62,600 nt of DNA from an uncultured Collinsella sp. (GTDB taxonomy: Bacteria; Actinomycetota; Coriobacteriia; Coriobacteriales; Coriobacteriaceae), in the NCBI GenBank assembly GCA_900540845.1, contig UQHS01000014.1, positions 1-62,600 of the forward strand. The letters are read 5' to 3'. The stretch's first letter is position 1. Every line of letters begins with the position of its first letter. Positions 37,032 through 46,612 of the stretch are shown piece after piece. The translations under genes and the position numbers were made by a program. The notes beneath the pieces were generated by a model. The model searched no databases. It was given only the letters and a program-made list of their open reading frames with translations, and was not told the origin of the DNA.

Positions 37032-38225
37032 ATGGCTTTCACCAAGAAGACCGTCCGCGACATCGATGTCGACGGCAAGCGCGTCCTCGTCCGCGTTGAC
37101 TTCAACGTGCCGATCAAGGACGGCGTCGTCGGCGACACCACGCGTATCAACGCCGCCCTGCCCACGATCAAGTACCTGGTCGATCACAACGCCCGCGTCA
37201 TCCTCATGAGCCACCTCGGCCGCCCGGATGGCACCGGCTTCCAGCCCGAGTTCTCCCTCGAGCCCGTTGCCGCCAAGCTCGCCGAGCTCTCCGGTCTCGA
37301 CGTCACCTTCGTCGCCGACACCTACGGCGAGAAGGCCGCCGCTGCCGTGGAGGCTCTCGAGCCGGGCAAGATCCTCGTTCTCGAGAACGTCCGCTTCGAC
37401 AAGCGCGAGAAGAAGAACGACCCCGAGATCGCCAAGACCCTCGCTTCTTATGGCGACGTCTTCGTCCTCGACGCCTTTGGTACCGCTCACCGCTCCCAGG
37501 GCTCCGTGGTCGGCCCCGCCGCCTACCTGCCCGCCGTCGCCGGCTTCCTGCTTGAGAAGGAGGTCGACACCCTCACCGGCATCTTCGCCAACCCCGAGCG
37601 TCCGCTCGTCGCCATCGTCGGTGGCTCCAAGGTTTCCTCCAAGATCGGCGTTCTCGATCACCTGATCGACTCCGCCGACACCCTGATCATCGGTGGCGGC
37701 ATGGCTTACACCTTCTTCCTCGCTCAGGGCATGAGCGTGGGCAACTCCCTCAAGGAAGAGGATTGGGTCGAGCGCGCCGGCGAGATGCTCAAGAAGGCTG
37801 AGGAGAAGGGCGTCAAGATCCTGCTCCCCATCGACAACCGCGTTGCCGATCACTTCGGCGAGGATGCCGTGCCCGAGGTCGTCTCCTCCGACGCCATCCC
37901 CGATGATCGCGAGGGCATGGACATCGGTCCCAAGACCGAGGAGCTCTACGCCGAGGCCATCAAGGGCGCCAAGACCGTGTTCTGGAACGGCCCCATGGGC
38001 GTCTTCGAGTTTGACAACTTCGCCCACGGCACCCAGGCGATCGCCGAGGCCGTCGCCGAGGCCGACTGCACCTCCATCATCGGTGGTGGCGACTCCGTCG
38101 CGGCTGTCAACAAGTTCAACCTGGCCGACAAGATGAGCTGGATCTCCACCGGCGGTGGCGCTTCCATGGAGCTCGTCGAGGGTAAGGCCCTTCCTGGAGT
38201 GGAGGCGCTCAACGATGCCGAATAA
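37032..38225 (+). CDS. pgk: Phosphoglycerate kinase
   Basis: ATP-forming step of glycolysis, 397 residues. Marks are RVDFNVPI near the N-terminus, the substrate Arg/His region SHLGRPDG, and the nucleotide-site loops GGGMAYTF and GGGDSVAAV. ATG 37032 is preferred over 37017 because AAAGGA lies between them. The last 11 nt overlap the start of tpiA, which indicates coupled translation. Confidence 0.96.
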   Translation: MAFTKKTVRDIDVDGKRVLVRVDFNVPIKDGVVGDTTRINAALPTIKYLVDHNARVILMSHLGRPDGTGFQPEFSLEPVAAKLAELSGLDVTFVADTYGEKAAAAVEALEPGKILVLENVRFDKREKKNDPEIAKTLASYGDVFVLDAFGTAHRSQGSVVGPAAYLPAVAGFLLEKEVDTLTGIFANPERPLVAIVGGSKVSSKIGVLDHLIDSADTLIIGGGMAYTFFLAQGMSVGNSLKEEDWVERAGEMLKKAEEKGVKILLPIDNRVADHFGEDAVPEVVSSDAIPDDREGMDIGPKTEELYAEAIKGAKTVFWNGPMGVFEFDNFAHGTQAIAEAVAEADCTSIIGGGDSVAAVNKFNLADKMSWISTGGGASMELVEGKALPGVEALNDAE

Positions 38226-38985
38226 CCGTACCACCCTTATCGCGGGCAACTGGAAGATGAACAACGACCGCGAGGCTGCCAAGGCTCTCGCCACCGAGCT
38301 CGTCGAGGCCCTGCCCGAGGTCCCCGCGGGCGTCGAGGTTCTCGTGTGCCCGCCCACGATCGACCTGTGCTGCGTCGCTCACAAGCTCGAGGGTTCCGCC
38401 ATCGCGCTTGGCGCCCAGAACTGTTACTGGGAGGCTTCCGGCGCCTACACCGGTGAGACCTCCGTCCCGATGCTCAAGTCCGCTGGCTGCACCTACTGCA
38501 TCATCGGCCACTCCGAGCGTCGCGACTACTTCCACGAGACCGATGAGGACCAGAACAAGAAGGCCAAGGCGCTCGTCGCCGGCGGCATCGTTCCCGTCTT
38601 CTGCTGCGGCGAGCCGCTGGAGGTCCGCGAGGCCGGCACCTACGTCGAGCACGTCGTCGCTCAGGTGAAGGCCGGTCTTGCCGGTCTCGAGATCACCGAC
38701 CCCGCGCAGCTCGTCGTCGCTTACGAGCCCATCTGGGCCATCGGCACCGGCATGACCGCCACCGCCGACGACGCCCAGGAGGTCTGCGCTGCCGTCCGCG
38801 AGGCTCTCGTCGAGCTCTTCGGCGCCGAGCTGGCCGACGGCATCCGTGTCCTGTACGGTGGCTCCGCCAAGCCCGGCAACATCGCCGAGCTCGTGGCCAA
38901 GCCCGACGTCGACGGTGCCCTCGTGGGCGGCGCTTCGCTCAAGGCCGAGGACTTCTCCGCCATGGTCGTCAAGGCCGCGGAGTAA
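38215..38985 (+). CDS. tpiA: Triose-phosphate isomerase
   Basis: Interconverts DHAP and GAP. The 256-residue barrel has AGNWKMN (catalytic Lys), the catalytic His in IIGHSERR, and the catalytic Glu in VAYEPIWAIGTG. It starts inside pgk at 38215, behind GGAGG at 38200-38204, and is followed by a terminator. Confidence 0.96.
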   Translation: MPNNRTTLIAGNWKMNNDREAAKALATELVEALPEVPAGVEVLVCPPTIDLCCVAHKLEGSAIALGAQNCYWEASGAYTGETSVPMLKSAGCTYCIIGHSERRDYFHETDEDQNKKAKALVAGGIVPVFCCGEPLEVREAGTYVEHVVAQVKAGLAGLEITDPAQLVVAYEPIWAIGTGMTATADDAQEVCAAVREALVELFGAELADGIRVLYGGSAKPGNIAELVAKPDVDGALVGGASLKAEDFSAMVVKAAE

Positions 38986-39001
38986 CACCCGTTAGGTAAC
39001 C

Positions 39002-39038
39002 GGGCCGCGGCGCACGTACGCGCTGCGGCCCATTCTTT
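39002..39038 (+). terminator. Terminator after tpiA
   Basis: GGGCCGC (39002-39008) pairs with GCGGCCC (39025-39031), with additional GC pairing inside, followed by ATTCTTTTG. The T-tract is imperfect. Confidence 0.65.
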
Positions 39039-39058
39039 TGAAAAGGGGTTAATTAGCC

Positions 39059-40609
39059 ATGGCTAACCGCCACCTTCCCGCACTGCTGTGCATCATGGAC
39101 GGCTTCGGTCTGGCGCCCGAGGGTGCCGACAACGCCGTGAGCGCGGCCAACACGCCGTTCATCGACAGCCTGTATGCCAACTACCCGCACACCACCCTCG
39201 GCGCATCCGGAGAGGACGTGGGCCTGCCCGATGGCCAGATGGGCAATTCCGAGGTCGGCCACCTCAACATTGGCGCCGGCCGCATCATTTTCCAGGAGCT
39301 TTCGCGCATCAACAACGCCATCAAGGACGGCTCCCTCAAGACCAATGAGGTCTTCGTCCGCGCGATGGACGACTGCGCATCCGCCGGCAAGACCCTGCAT
39401 CTCATGGGCCTCATGAGCCCCGGCGGCGTGCACTCCATGCAGAGCCATTGCGAGGCGCTCGTCTCCATGGCAGCCGAGCGGGGCGTGAAGACCGTTCGCG
39501 TCCACTGCTTCATGGACGGCCGCGACGTCGACCCGCAGTCCGGCGCCGGCTACGTCTCCGAGCTCGCCGCGTTCTTGGCCGACCTGTCCGAGAAGACTGG
39601 CTGCGACGCGCGCATCGCTACTGTCTCCGGCCGCTATTGGGCCATGGACCGCGACAACCGTTGGGAGCGCATCAAGAGCGCCTACGACGTGCTGGTCAAC
39701 GCATCTGACGTCGAGGCCGACGCCGTCGCGGGCATCAAGGCCTTCTACGAGAAGGATCCGCGCGGTGACGAGTTCGTCGATCCGTTCGTCTGCCACAACG
39801 AGGGCATTCACGCGGGCGACGCCGTGATCTTCTTCAACTTCCGCCCCGACCGCGCCCGTCAGATGACCCGCGCGTTCACCGATGCCGATTTCGACGGCTT
39901 CGAGCGCGAGAAGATCGAGCTGTCGCACTTTGTGACGATGACCGAGTACGACCCGTCGTTCGACGTCGAGGTTGCCTTCCCCAAGACGTTCCCCGAGAAC
40001 GTTCTTGCCGACGTCATCGCCAAGGCCGGCCTCAAGCAGCTGCACACCGCCGAGACCGAGAAGTACGCCCACGTGACGTTCTTCATGAACGGCGGCATCG
40101 AGGAGCCCAAGGCCGGCGAGGAGCGCGTGCTCGTTGCCAGCCCGAAGGTCGCCACGTACGACCTCAAGCCCGAGATGAGCGCTCCCGAGGTCACCGAGAA
40201 GCTCGTCGAGGCCATCAACGAGGATCGCGCCGATTTCTACATCGTGAACTTCGCCAACTGCGACATGGTCGGCCACACCGGCGTTTTCGAGGCCGCCGTG
40301 AAGGCCGTCGAGGCTGTCGACGCCGCGCTGGCGCAGGTCATCCCGGCCATCCAGGCCAAGGGCGGCTTTGCGCTCATCACCGCCGACCACGGCAACGCCG
40401 ATCACATGTATGACGAGGTCGACGGCGAGAAGAAGCCGTTCACCGCGCACACCACCAACCGCGTGCCGTTCATCATCGTGAGCGAGGCCGCCAAGCTCAC
40501 GGGCATTGAGGACGGTCGCCTGTCCGACATCGCCCCGACCATGCTCTCCATGGCCGGCCTCGAGCCGAGCGCCGAGATGACCGGTCGCGTCCTTGCCGTC
40601 GAGGAATAG
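39059..40609 (+). CDS. gpmI: 2,3-bisphosphoglycerate-independent phosphoglycerate mutase
   Basis: Interconverts 3- and 2-phosphoglycerate with two Mn ions. The 516 residues of the alkaline-phosphatase fold show CIMDGFG at the start, the phosphoserine loop GQMGNSEVGHLNIGAGR, the FMDGRD motif, and the metal ligands in NFANCDMVGHTG and TADHGNAD. Length is standard. It sits alone between two terminator-like regions within the glycolytic block. Confidence 0.96.
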   Translation: MANRHLPALLCIMDGFGLAPEGADNAVSAANTPFIDSLYANYPHTTLGASGEDVGLPDGQMGNSEVGHLNIGAGRIIFQELSRINNAIKDGSLKTNEVFVRAMDDCASAGKTLHLMGLMSPGGVHSMQSHCEALVSMAAERGVKTVRVHCFMDGRDVDPQSGAGYVSELAAFLADLSEKTGCDARIATVSGRYWAMDRDNRWERIKSAYDVLVNASDVEADAVAGIKAFYEKDPRGDEFVDPFVCHNEGIHAGDAVIFFNFRPDRARQMTRAFTDADFDGFEREKIELSHFVTMTEYDPSFDVEVAFPKTFPENVLADVIAKAGLKQLHTAETEKYAHVTFFMNGGIEEPKAGEERVLVASPKVATYDLKPEMSAPEVTEKLVEAINEDRADFYIVNFANCDMVGHTGVFEAAVKAVEAVDAALAQVIPAIQAKGGFALITADHGNADHMYDEVDGEKKPFTAHTTNRVPFIIVSEAAKLTGIEDGRLSDIAPTMLSMAGLEPSAEMTGRVLAVEE

Positions 40610-40706
40610 TCCCGCAGCAGGTGCCGCCGCGTGGAGGGACTTGCAAACGCTGATTCAGGGGGTTTGCAGCTCTTCATTTGAAGTTTCGCTGGCGAGTGGT
40701 GGAGTG

Positions 40707-40715
40707 TGCTAGCAT
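40707..40715 (+). promoter_or_regulatory. Extended -10 promoter of secG
   Basis: TGCTAGCAT at 40707-40715 reads as an extended -10, about 38 nt before the GTG start. No consensus -35 is seen. Confidence 0.45.
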
Positions 40716-40752
40716 AAAACACTGTACGTGAATTCTGACTAAGGAGCTATTC

Positions 40753-41007
40753 GTGGGTCCGTTCCAGATTGTCCTCTTTGCCGTGTGGGCTCTTTCCACT
40801 GTCGCCCTCATCGCGCTCGTCCTCATGCACTCCGGTAAGGGTACCGGCGTCTCCGATATGATCGCCAGCTCGTTGTATAACGCAAGCACCGCCACGGGCG
40901 TCATGGAGAAGAATCTGGACAAGCTCACCGTGATCGTTGCCTGCGTTTTTGCCGCATGCGTCGTGCTCGCGATGTTCTTCTTCCCGCAGGGCATCGTCGG
41001 CCTGTAA
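40753..41007 (+). CDS. secG: Preprotein translocase subunit SecG
   Basis: Small SecYEG channel subunit, 84 residues, with two membrane helices (about 4-25 and 58-77) joined by a polar loop with the conserved LMHSGKGTG...F/Y region (here HSGKGTGVSDM). The GTG at 40753 follows AAGGAG. Its place after the gap-pgk-tpi genes matches other actinobacteria. Confidence 0.9.
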   Translation: MGPFQIVLFAVWALSTVALIALVLMHSGKGTGVSDMIASSLYNASTATGVMEKNLDKLTVIVACVFAACVVLAMFFFPQGIVGL

Positions 41008-41028
41008 GATCTCCTACATCGGTTAAGA

Positions 41029-41062
41029 AAACCCGCTCGGATCGATTCCGGGCGGGTTTTTT
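41029..41062 (+). terminator. Terminator of secG
   Basis: AAACCCGCTCGG (left arm near 41029-41040) pairs with CCGGGCGGGTTT (41048-41059), followed by six Ts. Confidence 0.88.
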
Positions 41063-41072
41063 CATAAGGGGG

Positions 41073-41185
41073 GCGCTGCCACGCGAGGACGCTGCCGCGC
41101 GAGGCGTTGTTGAGGAGGCCGTTGCCACGCGAGGGCGTTGCTGTGGAGGGCGTTGCCAAGCGAGAGCGTTGCCGCGTCCCGCCAC
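41073..41185. repeat. Degenerate tandem array of about 16 bp
   Basis: Six to seven imperfect units of the form GCGTTGCCACGCGAGG follow one another just after the secG terminator. The unit has no long inverted symmetry and no spacers, so this is not CRISPR. No reading frame across it looks coding. Confidence 0.6.
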
Positions 41186-41585
41186 AACCAGCTCCAAGCC
41201 ACCGCCGGGTGGGGCGAGTGGCGTGTCGCCGGCGGTGAGCGGTTGAGCGGAGGGGATCAACGGTATTCGCATCGCGAGCGACTGTTACACACTGGAAACA
41301 ATGCCGACGCGTGCGATATTAGTTTTGCGGCTCTTTTATGCAGTAAAGTGCTGTTCCGCGAGGGAATGCTCCATCAAACTAAAGAAAAAGTGCACCGTTA
41401 ATCGGATTCCTCGTACTCCATTATGCAAAAGTGCGCTAAGGTATTGCTAATCGCGCGCGGCCGTGCAGCCTAGCGGTCAAGCGCGCATCAAGCGGGGCGC
41501 GACACGTGTTCGCACCTCCGGTCGCACCAAAGGGGTGCTCAACCGGCGTCGGGTTCCGCGGTTCCTGCATTATAAGGAGGATAGC
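41186..41585 (+). promoter_or_regulatory. Non-coding upstream region of oppA
   Basis: About 400 bp without a gene. GC falls sharply from about 41280, as in promoters. The sequences CAGTAAAGTGCTG and GCAAAAGTGCGCTAAGG both contain AAAGTGC and may be related sites. A strong ribosome site AAGGAGG lies just before 41586. I see no unambiguous -35/-10 pair. Confidence 0.35.
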
Positions 41586-43265
41586 ATGGCTAATTCCAAG
41601 TTTACCCAGCCCGTGATGGGCCGTCGCACCTTCGTCGGCGGCGCCCTCGCCACGAGTGCTCTGGCCGCTCTCGCTGGTTGCGGCGGTGGCGACAACAACG
41701 CCGGTAGCGGTTCTTCCGCTGCTCCCGCTGGCGACAACGTCATGAGCTTCTACCTCTCCGAGCCTGCGTACATCGACCCGTACAACGCTCAGGAGAACCA
41801 GGGCACCGCTATCGCCCGCGCCATGTTCGACGGTCTCATGACCTGGGACTGGGACGTCAACTCCGCCGTGCCCGTGTGCGCAGTCGAGGATCCCACCGTC
41901 TCTGAGGACGGCCTCGTCTACACCTTCAAGCTCAAGGAGGGCATGAAGTTCCACAACGGCGACACCGTCGACGCTGAGTCCTTCGTCCGTGGCTGGGAGC
42001 GCGTCGCCTCTCCCGACATGGAGACTCCTTCCGACATCTGCTACCACCTCGCCCCGGTCGCTGGCTACAACGAGTTCCACGAGGGCAAGGCCGACACCTT
42101 CTCCGGCCTGAAGGCCGTTGATGATCTCACCTTCGAGGTCACCCTCGCCGCTCCCATGGCCGACTTCCCGGCCGTCTGCTGCCATCCCGGCCTCGTCCCG
42201 GTTCCGCAGGCCGCTATCGACGACCCGAAGTCCTTCCTCGAGCAGCCCATCGGCAACGGCCCCTTCAAGATGGACGAGCCCTGGAAGCACAATCAGTACA
42301 TCAATCTCCTCAAGTTCGAGGACTACCACGGTGAGGCTCCGAAGATCGACGGCGTGTACTGCTCCATCCAGAAGGACCCCGACACTGCCTACAACGAGTT
42401 CAAGGCCGGCACCATCGACTTCGCCCAGATTCCGACGGGTCAGATCAAGGACAACATCGACAAGTACGGTCAGTCCGAGGACGGCTACACCTCCACGCCT
42501 GGCAAGCAGTGCCTGCTCGGCACCGAGCTGTCCACCTACTACCTGATCCTCAACTCCGATGATCCGGTGCTTGCCGACGTTAACGTGCGTCACGCCATGG
42601 CTCTCGCCATCAACCGCCAGAACATCGTCGACACCCTGTATGAGGGCTCCCGTCAGCCGGCTACCTCCATCATGCCCGCCGCCATCGACGACTCCGAGGA
42701 GAACGTGTGGCAGTACTGCAAGTATGATCCCGAGCAGGCCAAGAAGATCCTCGACGACGCCGGCTACGTCGCCGACTCCAACGGCAAGCGCGGTCTTGAG
42801 ATCTCCCTCAACTACAACGGCGACGGCGGTCACGAGGACCTCATGTCCGCTGTCCAGATCGACCTCGAGGCTGTCGGCTTCACCGTCACCCAGGACACCA
42901 CCGAGTGGGCTACCTACCTGCAGAAGCTGTCCGACGGTACCTTCTCCGTCGCCCGCCTTGGCTGGACCGCCGACTACCCGACCATGGACAACTTCCTGTA
43001 CCCGAACTTCTACACCGGCGCCGACAACAACTATGAGAAGTACAGCAACCCCGAGGCTGACAAGCTCATGGAAGAGGCCCGTCAGATCCAGGACGAGGAA
43101 GAGCGCAAGGCTGCTTGCCGCAAGATCTGCGCGATGATCGGCGAGGACATGCCGGTTGTCCCGATCATGTACTACGCTCACAACTACATCGCCTCCGATC
43201 GCATGAAGAGCTTCAACTACGACGCTCAGACTATCCCGCACTTCGAGACGGCCGAGATCGCCTAG
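41586..43265 (+). CDS. oppA: Oligopeptide ABC transporter substrate-binding lipoprotein
   Basis: A 559-residue SBP_bac_5 protein that captures peptides outside the membrane. The signal region has a twin-arginine motif (GRRTFVGG) and lipobox LAGC. The OppA-type signature is present as AMFDGLMTWDWD and later KLKEGMKFHNGDTVDAESFVRGWER. It starts at 41586 behind AAGGAGG; an in-frame extension to 41463 is rejected. Codon bias suggests strong expression. The partial terminator downstream would keep it above the permeases. Confidence 0.9.
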   Translation: MANSKFTQPVMGRRTFVGGALATSALAALAGCGGGDNNAGSGSSAAPAGDNVMSFYLSEPAYIDPYNAQENQGTAIARAMFDGLMTWDWDVNSAVPVCAVEDPTVSEDGLVYTFKLKEGMKFHNGDTVDAESFVRGWERVASPDMETPSDICYHLAPVAGYNEFHEGKADTFSGLKAVDDLTFEVTLAAPMADFPAVCCHPGLVPVPQAAIDDPKSFLEQPIGNGPFKMDEPWKHNQYINLLKFEDYHGEAPKIDGVYCSIQKDPDTAYNEFKAGTIDFAQIPTGQIKDNIDKYGQSEDGYTSTPGKQCLLGTELSTYYLILNSDDPVLADVNVRHAMALAINRQNIVDTLYEGSRQPATSIMPAAIDDSEENVWQYCKYDPEQAKKILDDAGYVADSNGKRGLEISLNYNGDGGHEDLMSAVQIDLEAVGFTVTQDTTEWATYLQKLSDGTFSVARLGWTADYPTMDNFLYPNFYTGADNNYEKYSNPEADKLMEEARQIQDEEERKAACRKICAMIGEDMPVVPIMYYAHNYIASDRMKSFNYDAQTIPHFETAEIA

Positions 43266-43299
43266 GTAGATTAGGTGTAAACCTGATAGCGCCATGAAC

Positions 43300-43333
43300 A
43301 GCAGGGCATCGCGCAAGCGGTGTCCTGCTTTTG
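43300..43333 (+). terminator. Partial terminator after oppA
   Basis: AGCAGG plus CATCGC pair with GCGGTG plus CCTGCT across a GCAA tetraloop, followed by TTTTG. It probably attenuates transcription between the binding protein and oppB. Confidence 0.7.
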
Positions 43334-43334
43334 T

Positions 43335-43408
43335 TATGCGTCATTACCACGCATAAATGCATATCTACGCACAATCCCCGCAGTATTCCATTACAGGTGA
43401 CGTATAAT
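43335..43408 (+). promoter_or_regulatory. Possible internal promoter of oppBCDF
   Basis: A perfect -10, TATAAT, lies at 43403-43408, about 65 nt before oppB, without a consensus -35. Upstream, TATGCGT (43335-43341) and ACGCATA (43349-43355) form a 7-bp inverted repeat that could be an operator. Confidence 0.45.
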
Positions 43409-43473
43409 AGTAATTTACGCTGCTAAGTACTGCAGCAAAGTGTAGTGTCCATGAGACTAGGGAGGGTATCGCT

Positions 43474-44508
43474 GTGCTCAGGTACATCCTCAAGCGAATC
43501 CTGCAGTTCATCCCGGTCTTCCTCGGCGTCACGCTCATTCTGTTCATCATGCAGAATGTCGTGCCCGGCGATCCGATCAAGCTGATCGCTGGCGAGAAGA
43601 AGCTCGACCCGGTTACCGAGATGAACATCCGCGCCGCTCACGGCTTGATCGTGACGGACGAGAACGGTGACATCGTCTTCGACGAGAACGGTGACACCAT
43701 CGAGACCCCCATGTGGGATCGTTACTTCACCTATCTGGGCGGTCTGCTCCACGGCGACCTCGGCCGCTCCTACCAGCGCGGCACCGATGTTTCGGTGATG
43801 ATCCTCGATGCCTATCCCTACACGGTGCAGATCGCAATCGTCGCGATCGTCATCGAAGCCATCGTGGGCATCGGCGCGGGCATCATTTCGGCCATTAAGC
43901 GCTACTCCTTCTGGGACATCCTCGTCACCCTCACGACGTCCCTGCTCGTGGCAATGCCCGCGTTCTGGTTGGGGCTGCTGCTCCAGCTGATTTTCGGCAT
44001 CTGGCTTAAGGGCGTGACGGGTGGCGCCTTCGCCCTGCCCGTTTCCGGCGTGCCCGGTCCTCGCCCGATGTTCCCCGGCTGGATGTACTACATCCTGCCC
44101 GCCATCACTCTGGCTGCGGTGTCGACCGCCTACACGGCTCGCATCATGCGCTCGCAGCTCATCGAGGTCATGAACCAGGACTACATCCGCACCGCTAAGG
44201 CCAAGGGCCTCTCCAAGCGCTCCATCATCTTCCACCACGCGCTCAAGAACGCCCTCATCCCGGTTGTCACCTACGTGGGCATGGACTTCGGCGCGATGCT
44301 CGCCGGCGCCATCCTGACCGAGACGGTCTTCAACTGGCCCGGTATTGGCCAGATGACCTACCAGGCCATCACCCGTCGTGACTGGCCCATCGTCATGGGC
44401 TCCGTGACGGTTATCGTCATTGTCGTTATGGTCATCAACCTCATCGTCGACGTGAGCTACGCGTTCCTCGATCCGCGTATCCGCCTTGGCAACAAGAGTG
44501 AGAAGTAG
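43474..44508 (+). CDS. oppB: Oligopeptide ABC transporter permease OppB
   Basis: A 344-residue membrane subunit. The N-terminus RYILKRILQFIPVFLGVTLI is classic OppB/DppB. A periplasmic loop of unusual acidic content (DENGDIVFDENGDTIE, containing two near-copies of DENGD) follows helix 1. The EAA-like loop reads QDYIRTAKAKGLSKRSIIFHHALKNAL. It starts at GTG 43474 behind AGGGAGGG. Confidence 0.9.
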   Translation: MLRYILKRILQFIPVFLGVTLILFIMQNVVPGDPIKLIAGEKKLDPVTEMNIRAAHGLIVTDENGDIVFDENGDTIETPMWDRYFTYLGGLLHGDLGRSYQRGTDVSVMILDAYPYTVQIAIVAIVIEAIVGIGAGIISAIKRYSFWDILVTLTTSLLVAMPAFWLGLLLQLIFGIWLKGVTGGAFALPVSGVPGPRPMFPGWMYYILPAITLAAVSTAYTARIMRSQLIEVMNQDYIRTAKAKGLSKRSIIFHHALKNALIPVVTYVGMDFGAMLAGAILTETVFNWPGIGQMTYQAITRRDWPIVMGSVTVIVIVVMVINLIVDVSYAFLDPRIRLGNKSEK

Positions 44509-44520
44509 GAGGGGAGAGAC

Positions 44521-45474
44521 GTGCAGTACCCAATGAGCAAGATGGGCGAGCAGGTTCAAGCGGCCGCCGCCGAGGCTCACGTTGTCGCCGACAACTCCGA
44601 CAAGCCCACGCGCACCCTGTGGGGTGACGCCTTCAAGCGCCTGAGGAAGAACAAGCTCGCGATGTTCGCCATCGTGTGGATTCTCCTCGTGGTGATCGTC
44701 GCCGTTTCCGCCGACCTGTGGGTTCCCCAGGTCCTCGGCGACCCCAACGCATCCGACACGGCCACCATGGCGATGAATTCCCGTCTGGCCCCGTCGCTCG
44801 AGCACCCGTTTGGCACCGACACCCTCGGCCGTGACGTGCTGTCCCGTGTTATCTACGGCGCCCGCATCTCGCTGACCGTCGGCATCGTCGCCACGGGCAT
44901 CTCGACCATTATTGGTCTGGTGATGGGCGCTATCGCCGCGTATTACGGAGGCATCTGGGACACCATCATCATGCGCCTCGCCGACATCTTCCTGGCGTTC
45001 CCCTACACGCTGTTCGTCATCGCCATGATCGCGGTCATCGGCAACGGCATTCAGAACGTGTTCATCGCCATCGGTATCCTCGGCTGGCCCTCCATCGCCC
45101 GCGTGTTCCGCTCCGCGATCCTCTCCGTCAAGGAGAGCGACTACGTCGACGCCGCCCGCTCGATGGGCGCCTCTGACTTCCGTATCATCGTCCGTCACAT
45201 CTTCCCGAACTCTGTCGCCTCCATCGTGGTGTACGCCACCATGAACATCGGCGGCGCCATCCTGACCGAGTCTGCCCTGTCCTTCTTGGGCCTCGGCGTC
45301 GTGCCGCCCGATCCGTCGTGGGGCACGCTCATCCAGGAGGGCCAGAAGTTCCTGCAGACCGAGCCGTGGCTCATGATCATGCCCGGCATCGCCATCCTCA
45401 CCACCGTGCTTGCGTTCACGCTGCTCGGTGACGGCTTGCGTGACGCTCTCGACGTCAAGATGAAGGACGCGTAA
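44521..45474 (+). CDS. oppC: Oligopeptide ABC transporter permease OppC
   Basis: A 317-residue partner permease. The cytoplasmic N-terminal tail is followed by six helices, the conserved HPFGTDTLGRDVLSRVIYGARISL segment after helix 1, and the coupling loop SDYVDAARSMGASDFRIIVRHIFPN. The GTG at 44521 lies 12 nt after oppB, behind AGGAGGGGAG. Confidence 0.9.
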   Translation: MQYPMSKMGEQVQAAAAEAHVVADNSDKPTRTLWGDAFKRLRKNKLAMFAIVWILLVVIVAVSADLWVPQVLGDPNASDTATMAMNSRLAPSLEHPFGTDTLGRDVLSRVIYGARISLTVGIVATGISTIIGLVMGAIAAYYGGIWDTIIMRLADIFLAFPYTLFVIAMIAVIGNGIQNVFIAIGILGWPSIARVFRSAILSVKESDYVDAARSMGASDFRIIVRHIFPNSVASIVVYATMNIGGAILTESALSFLGLGVVPPDPSWGTLIQEGQKFLQTEPWLMIMPGIAILTTVLAFTLLGDGLRDALDVKMKDA

Positions 45475-45478
45475 AACC

Positions 45479-46612
45479 ATGGCAAAGAAGAACGATTCGT
45501 ACGTCGACCTGAAGACCCAGCCCATCCCCGAGGGCCAGCACCTGCTCGAGGTCGACAATCTCAAGATGTATTTCCACACCGAGGACGGCGTCGTGCACGC
45601 GGTCGACGGCGTGAGCTACACGCTCGACCGCGGCGAGACCCTCGGCGTGGTTGGCGAGTCCGGCTCCGGTAAGTCCGTGACCGCCATGACCATCATGGGC
45701 CTCATCTCCATGCCCCCCGGCAAGATCGAGGGCGGCTCCGTGACGTATCGCGGCCGCGACCTGCTCAACATGTCCGAAGAGGAGATGCAGCACGTCCGTG
45801 GCAACGACATCGCCATGATCTTCCAGGACCCCATGACCTCCCTGAACCCGGTCTACAAGATCGGCCGTCAGGTGGGCGAGGGCCTGCGCCTGCACCGTGG
45901 TTACTCCAAGCAGGAGGCGCTTGCGCGTGCGACCGAGCTTCTGGACCTCGTGGGCATCCCCGAGCCCGAGAAGCGCGTCAACGAGTACCCGCATCAGTTC
46001 TCCGGCGGCATGCGCCAGCGCGTCATGATCGCCATGGCGCTCGCGTGCGACCCTGACATCCTGATCGCCGACGAGCCCACCACGGCGCTCGACGTGACCA
46101 TCCAGGCTCAGATCATCGAGCTCATGCAGGAGATGCAGGAGAAGAACGGCAACGCCATCATCATGATTACCCACGATCTGGGCGTCGTCGCCGACATGGC
46201 CGACAAGATCATGGTCATGTACGCCGGTCACCCGGTCGAGTTCGGCACCGCCGACGAGATCTTCTACGAGAGCCGCCACCCCTACACTTGGGGCCTCATC
46301 CGCTCCATCCCGGAGCAGGCGACCGACGAGAAGAAGCCGCTCACCCCGATTCACGGCAACCCGCCGTCGCTCGTGAACCTTCCCCAGGGCTGCGCGTTCG
46401 CACCCCGTTGCCCCTACGCCACGGAGCTGTGCCACACGAAGCGCCCCGAGAAGTTCGTCATGGATAACGGTCACTACTCCGAGTGCCACTACGCCGATGA
46501 CGACGCGTTCGTGAAGAAGTTCGCGCCCGATACGTCCCGTTCCCGCGGCACCATCCCGACCGTAATCCCCGACGACACGACCGTTGCATCCACGAAGGGA
46601 GGCGAAGCCTAA
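45479..46612 (+). CDS. oppD: Oligopeptide ABC transporter ATPase OppD
   Basis: A 377-residue ATPase: GESGSGKSVT, FSGGMRQRVMIAMAL and ILIADEPTTALDV, then the C-terminal extension with the iron-sulfur-type cysteines QGCAFAPRCPYATELC. The tail beyond residue 340 is low in complexity. It starts 4 nt after oppC. Confidence 0.93.
   Translation: MAKKNDSYVDLKTQPIPEGQHLLEVDNLKMYFHTEDGVVHAVDGVSYTLDRGETLGVVGESGSGKSVTAMTIMGLISMPPGKIEGGSVTYRGRDLLNMSEEEMQHVRGNDIAMIFQDPMTSLNPVYKIGRQVGEGLRLHRGYSKQEALARATELLDLVGIPEPEKRVNEYPHQFSGGMRQRVMIAMALACDPDILIADEPTTALDVTIQAQIIELMQEMQEKNGNAIIMITHDLGVVADMADKIMVMYAGHPVEFGTADEIFYESRHPYTWGLIRSIPEQATDEKKPLTPIHGNPPSLVNLPQGCAFAPRCPYATELCHTKRPEKFVMDNGHYSECHYADDDAFVKKFAPDTSRSRGTIPTVIPDDTTVASTKGGEA

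Noticed and set aside
41073..41185. Possible CRISPR array
   Set aside because: Units are about 16 bp, degenerate and contiguous, with no spacers and no cas genes.
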